Positions 61,354 through 64,000 of a stretch of DNA of 64,000 nucleotides are shown here, piece after piece. The stretch spans positions 1,145,501-1,209,500 of the forward strand of contig NZ_CP020370.1 in assembly GCF_002813775.1 (NCBI RefSeq). The letters are read 5' to 3'. The first letter of the stretch is position 1; every line of letters starts with the position of its first letter. The position numbers and the translations under genes are program-made. This stretch comes from Candidatus Thiodictyon syntrophicum (GTDB lineage: Bacteria > Pseudomonadota > Gammaproteobacteria > Chromatiales > Chromatiaceae). Under the pieces are notes generated by a model. The model was given only the letters and a program-made list of their open reading frames with translations, did not search any database and was not told where the DNA came from.

Positions 61354-63097
61354 ATGAATACCGTAACAAGATCTCAGAACGAAGGTACCGTAAAGAGGGG
61401 TCAGATCGAAAGTGCTAAGGTCCTTGTTCGTGATGTTTTTTCGCGATTCTGGTTCTTGATTCCATACTATCAACGAGCCTACGTCTGGGGTAGGGACGAG
61501 ATCTCTGAACTGATCGACGACGTGAGCTATGCGGCTGAACATAGCCCGGAGGGACAATATTTTCTCGGCTCGATGGTGCTAGTGAAGAAATCGCGAATGC
61601 AGGACGGCGTAAGCTTCGAGGAGTATGAGCTTCTAGATGGTCAGCAGCGTTTAACAACGCTGATGCTAATATTTGCCTGTGTGCGTTGACCGTGTGGACG
61701 ACGATGACCTTAAGAAAACCTGCCGGGAAATGTTATATCAAAGGGAAAACAGGTGGCAGAACATTCCGGGTCGCACTCGTTTGGTTTACAAAATCCGCGA
61801 CAACGTCAGCAATTTTCTCGAGCAGTACGTAAAACCCGACGGCGGTTCGCAAGATCAAAATCTGGCGAGTATAGCTGTTGGCAATAATCTTTCTCTGGCT
61901 AATATGGCTGCTGGGATGCGTATTATTCACGCATGCTTTGACGATGTGAAACGATTTCCCAATGCCGATAGTTTCGATCGTTTTGCAGTCTACTTGCTCA
62001 ATAATGCACTTTTTATCTACGTCGCCACCGAAGATCTGGACGATGCCTTCCGGCTGTTTACCATCCTCAACGACAGGGGGATTCCGCTTTCCAACAGCGA
62101 CATTCTCAAGGCAAAGAACCTCGGCGAGATCAGCAGCGACAAGGAGTGCAGCAAATGGGCTACCTACTGGGAGGAAGTGGAAGGTGAGCTTGGGCGCGAC
62201 GAATTTGATCGCTTCCTCTCGCTCGTCCGTACGATCTACGTTAAAGATAAAGCTCGCGAAGGGCTACTCAAGGAGTTCGATGAACGTATCTACGGTGCCA
62301 AGCCTCGGCCATTGCTTGCGCTTGGAACTGCGACTTTTGAGGCAGTGAAGGCGTACAAGGATGCCTTTGATACGTCGATCTTGTTCGATAATTTGCCCGT
62401 TAGTGTTGGCAATGCCTATCGTAATCGCATCAATGTGATGCGCCGTGGGTTACCTTCGACGGACTGGGTGCCGCCGGTGCTGGCCTGGTATCGCAAGTTC
62501 GGCGTGACGAAGCTGCTGGAGTTCGTGGAGCGTGTCGACAATAAATTTTCCGCCGACTGGATCATGCAGCTCACGCCTACTCAGCGCATTAGCAACATGA
62601 ATGAGGTGCTCAAGAGCATCGACTTGGCGCAGCAGCCGGATCAGTTGTTTACGAGCCAGGTGTTCGACTTCGACGCGACGCAGCTCATGACGTTGCTCAA
62701 CGGCGACATTTATGGACGACGCTTTGCCAAGTATGTGTTACTTCGACTTGAGTATCTGCTTTCCGCCCATACAGCACAACTCAATCTGCCGGATGACATT
62801 AGCGTGGAGCACATTTTGCCGCAAACGCCCGCTGACACGAGTCAATGGGTTCGGAAGTTCACCCAATCGGAGCGTGAAATCTGGCGACACCGGTTGGGCA
62901 ACCTCATGCTCCTGTCGCGCCGCAAGAACGCATCCTTGGGTAACCTTGATTTTGCGGCAAAGAAAACCCGTTACTTTGAAGATCGGGTAGAGAGCCTTCC
63001 GAACTCGCAAAGAGTATTGATACTTAACCGCTTTGCATCGGCGGAATTGCAGGCGCGTCATCAAGACTTAATCGGGCGCCTTCAGTTATCCTACTAA
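61354..63097 (+). pseudogene. DUF262/DUF1524 (GmrSD-type IV restriction) nuclease, broken by one base
   Basis: The first frame (61354-61689) gives the DUF262 NTPase start: VFSRFWFLIPYYQRAYVWGR, GQYFLGSMVLVKK and YELLDGQQRLTTLMLIFACV. It meets a TGA at 61687-61689. The next frame (to 63097) continues without loss: VDDDDLKKTCREMLYQRENR, FRLFTILNDRGIPLSNSDIL and, at the end, the DUF1524 HNH motif VEHILPQTPADTSQW with RHRLGNLMLLSRRKNASLGN. Removing one T in CGTTGACC (about 61685-61686) restores a single 580-residue protein. GmrSD-type proteins cut modified phage DNA. The gene is visibly AT-richer than its neighbours, consistent with recent acquisition. A sequencing error cannot be excluded. Confidence 0.75.
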
Positions 63098-63101
63098 TTG
63101 C

Positions 63102-63305
63102 CTCGGCGTAGGCCCTTGCCTCTGGCTGGTCTGCCGCAAGCGCGAGCCCGGCATCAAACCCGGCTGGGACAACCAGGTCTTGAAGGGCATGCAGATCAGC
63201 ATCACGCTGCGCCTGCGCGCCCTCTGGGGCGCGGGCATCCGCGGGCCGGACTTCGTGTGGGCGGCCACCGGGCCAGCCCTGGAGTCCTACTCGGGTTGCT
63301 GGAGC
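63102..63305 (+). pseudogene. DUF1156 adenine-methylase C-terminal fragment
   Basis: The frame reads LGVGPCLWLVCRKREPGIKP, GWDNQVLKGMQISITLRLRA and LWGAGIRGPDFVWAATGPAL before homology stops at about 63305. Phrases such as WDAGIRGPDFVWAATGPALE-Y are characteristic of the C-terminal part of DUF1156-containing Zn-ribbon adenine methylases, which occur with DUF499 ATPases in a defence-like cassette. Only about 65 of roughly 900 residues remain. It starts directly after the DUF262 gene. Confidence 0.55.
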
Positions 63306-63625
63306 GTACCCTGGCCTCCGCCCCCTGGCCCTGCGATCTGGGCGGCGCGCCGGGGGTGCGGCTGCGGGTGGCCCCGCAGTCTGTCACGCGGCCTCCGCAG
63401 ATCGCCAATCCAGGCGGCCTCAGGCGGGCGGTGGCCGCGCTGGAGACCCATGAGGTCGTGGACCTGGCCGAGGCGATGGATGAGCTGATCAAGGCCGCCG
63501 TGGGCCACACCCTGCGCCTGTCCATGACGGTAGACCTGGACCGGGAGGGCGGGGTCTCGGAAGAGGCGTTGGCCGGGGTCAACGCGGTCTTGGGGAAGGT
63601 CAAGGCGGGGTGGGTGTTGCGCTAG
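63303..63625 (+). pseudogene. Unassigned C-terminal fragment, possibly a DUF499-type ATPase end
   Basis: In a different frame from the methylase fragment, the sequence TLASAPWPCDLGGAPGVRLR, ANPGGLRRAVAALETHEVVD, LAEAMDELIKAAVGHTLRLS and MTVDLDREGGVSEEALAGVN runs to a stop at 63625. It looks like the true C-terminus of a larger protein (regular helices, GC-biased third positions). The DUF499 partner of DUF1156 methylases is a guess from context only; I could not recognise motifs. Confidence 0.3.
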
Positions 63626-63693
63626 CCTGGCTCGCGCCCTGCGAAGCGCGCGCCGCCGGCCGCATTGGTGAACACGACCCTGGGCGAGTTCAT

Positions 63694-64000
63694 CTATGAT
63701 GCCGCAACCTTCAAATAGGGGCGTAGCGCTAACGGAAACAACGGATCCTTGGTAATATCCAGAGTCGCCGGCTTGCCTCTGATCTTACCGTAATGTGAAT
63801 TCAGGCCGGCGATACATAACATCCTGCCGGAAACGGTCCCGGAGATCCCCCCGGTGCCGGCGGCCACCGGACTGACCACGCCATCTTGTACCAAGGGGAT
63901 GGCGGGGTTTTTTTGCGAGGCGATTTTCTGGTATTGCTTGATGTACTTGATTGTTTGCGGACCGCACATCCCGTCCATTGCCAGCGGTTGTTCACCCGGC
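63694..64000 (-). CDS. Peptidoglycan-binding-like protein, N-terminus beyond the window
   Basis: The frame is open to the right edge (PGEQPLAMDGMCGPQTIKYI, KQYQKIASQKNPAIPLVQDG). xxxDGxxGPQTxxxIxxYQ is the classic PG_binding_1 motif that anchors lytic enzymes to peptidoglycan. The remaining part (IAGLNSHYGKIRGKPATLDI, LFPLALRPYLKVAAS) is unrecognised. The real start lies outside the window. An in-frame ATG at 63976-63978 is only an internal methionine. Confidence 0.6.
   Translation of the reverse strand, partial: PGEQPLAMDGMCGPQTIKYIKQYQKIASQKNPAIPLVQDGVVSPVAAGTGGISGTVSGRMLCIAGLNSHYGKIRGKPATLDITKDPLFPLALRPYLKVAAS

Overview
The window looks like high-GC gammaproteobacterial chromosome, most plausibly from a purple sulfur bacterium (Chromatiaceae-like). 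The evidence is the GC-rich coding bias, a CysTWA sulfate permease, the lptD-surA-pdxA order with divergent amgK, several Uma2 nucleases, NACHT/FGE proteins and very dense palindromic intergenic repeats. This assignment is inference from gene content. No rRNA, tRNA or CRISPR array was seen.

Layout. 1-4715: repeat-filled left end, then hsdS and hsdM on the minus strand without a neighbouring hsdR, and a cut-down RHH antitoxin. 4994-9534: sbp diverging from cysT-cysW-cysA, ending in a remnant of cysB. 9758-13708: an enoyl-CoA hydratase, two Uma2 nucleases and an old-yellow-enzyme gene with an internal in-frame deletion. 13956-18066: a metallophosphoesterase and a NACHT-FGE protein in different frames across a five-unit heptamer repeat, followed by a fragment of a reverse transcriptase. 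18087-25168: an HTH regulator, a Schlafen-type AlbA_2 protein, then pdxA, surA and lptD. 25480-29799: amgK, a VIT-family transporter, and a KefC/KefF-type efflux pair. 29800-32781: repeats, a headless STAND ATPase and a third Uma2 protein.

The main attraction is 32938-59509, a very large Ter (TerD/TerY/TerB/TerC) locus. One minus-strand block carries a zinc-ribbon TerD protein, a 1253-residue FtsZ/tubulin-like GTPase ending in a GYF domain, a small membrane protein, a membrane-anchored degenerate vWA-like protein and an unrecognised 491-residue protein. After an FGE-domain gene and an ISAs1-type transposase with a DruA-like (DUF4338) N-terminus, a second minus-strand block carries a DUF475/TerC membrane protein, two TerD, a TerA-like and a TerZ-like protein, a Ser/Thr kinase that has lost its N-lobe, a PP2C phosphatase, two TerY vWA proteins and TerB. 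Divergent from terB is a tightly overlapping plus-strand operon for the Ter-linked nucleotide-like biosynthetic module: phosphoribosyltransferase/TRSP, HAD phosphatase, StiP/PELOTA phosphoribosyltransferase and TIM-barrel C-C lyase. The family literature describes such loci as Ca2+-linked, membrane-proximal stress or defence complexes. Here one is combined with a tubulin-like module.

59510-64000 is a decayed defence island: an LprI-like protein, a DUF3883 remnant, an AbrB-like antitoxin, a DUF262/DUF1524 (GmrSD-type) nuclease broken by one base, DUF1156-methylase and other fragments, and the edge of a peptidoglycan-binding protein. At least a dozen kinds of dispersed palindromic element sit between genes. 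Several coincide with truncation points (reverse transcriptase, STAND ATPase, zinc-ribbon gene), so the region appears shaped by repeat-associated deletion.
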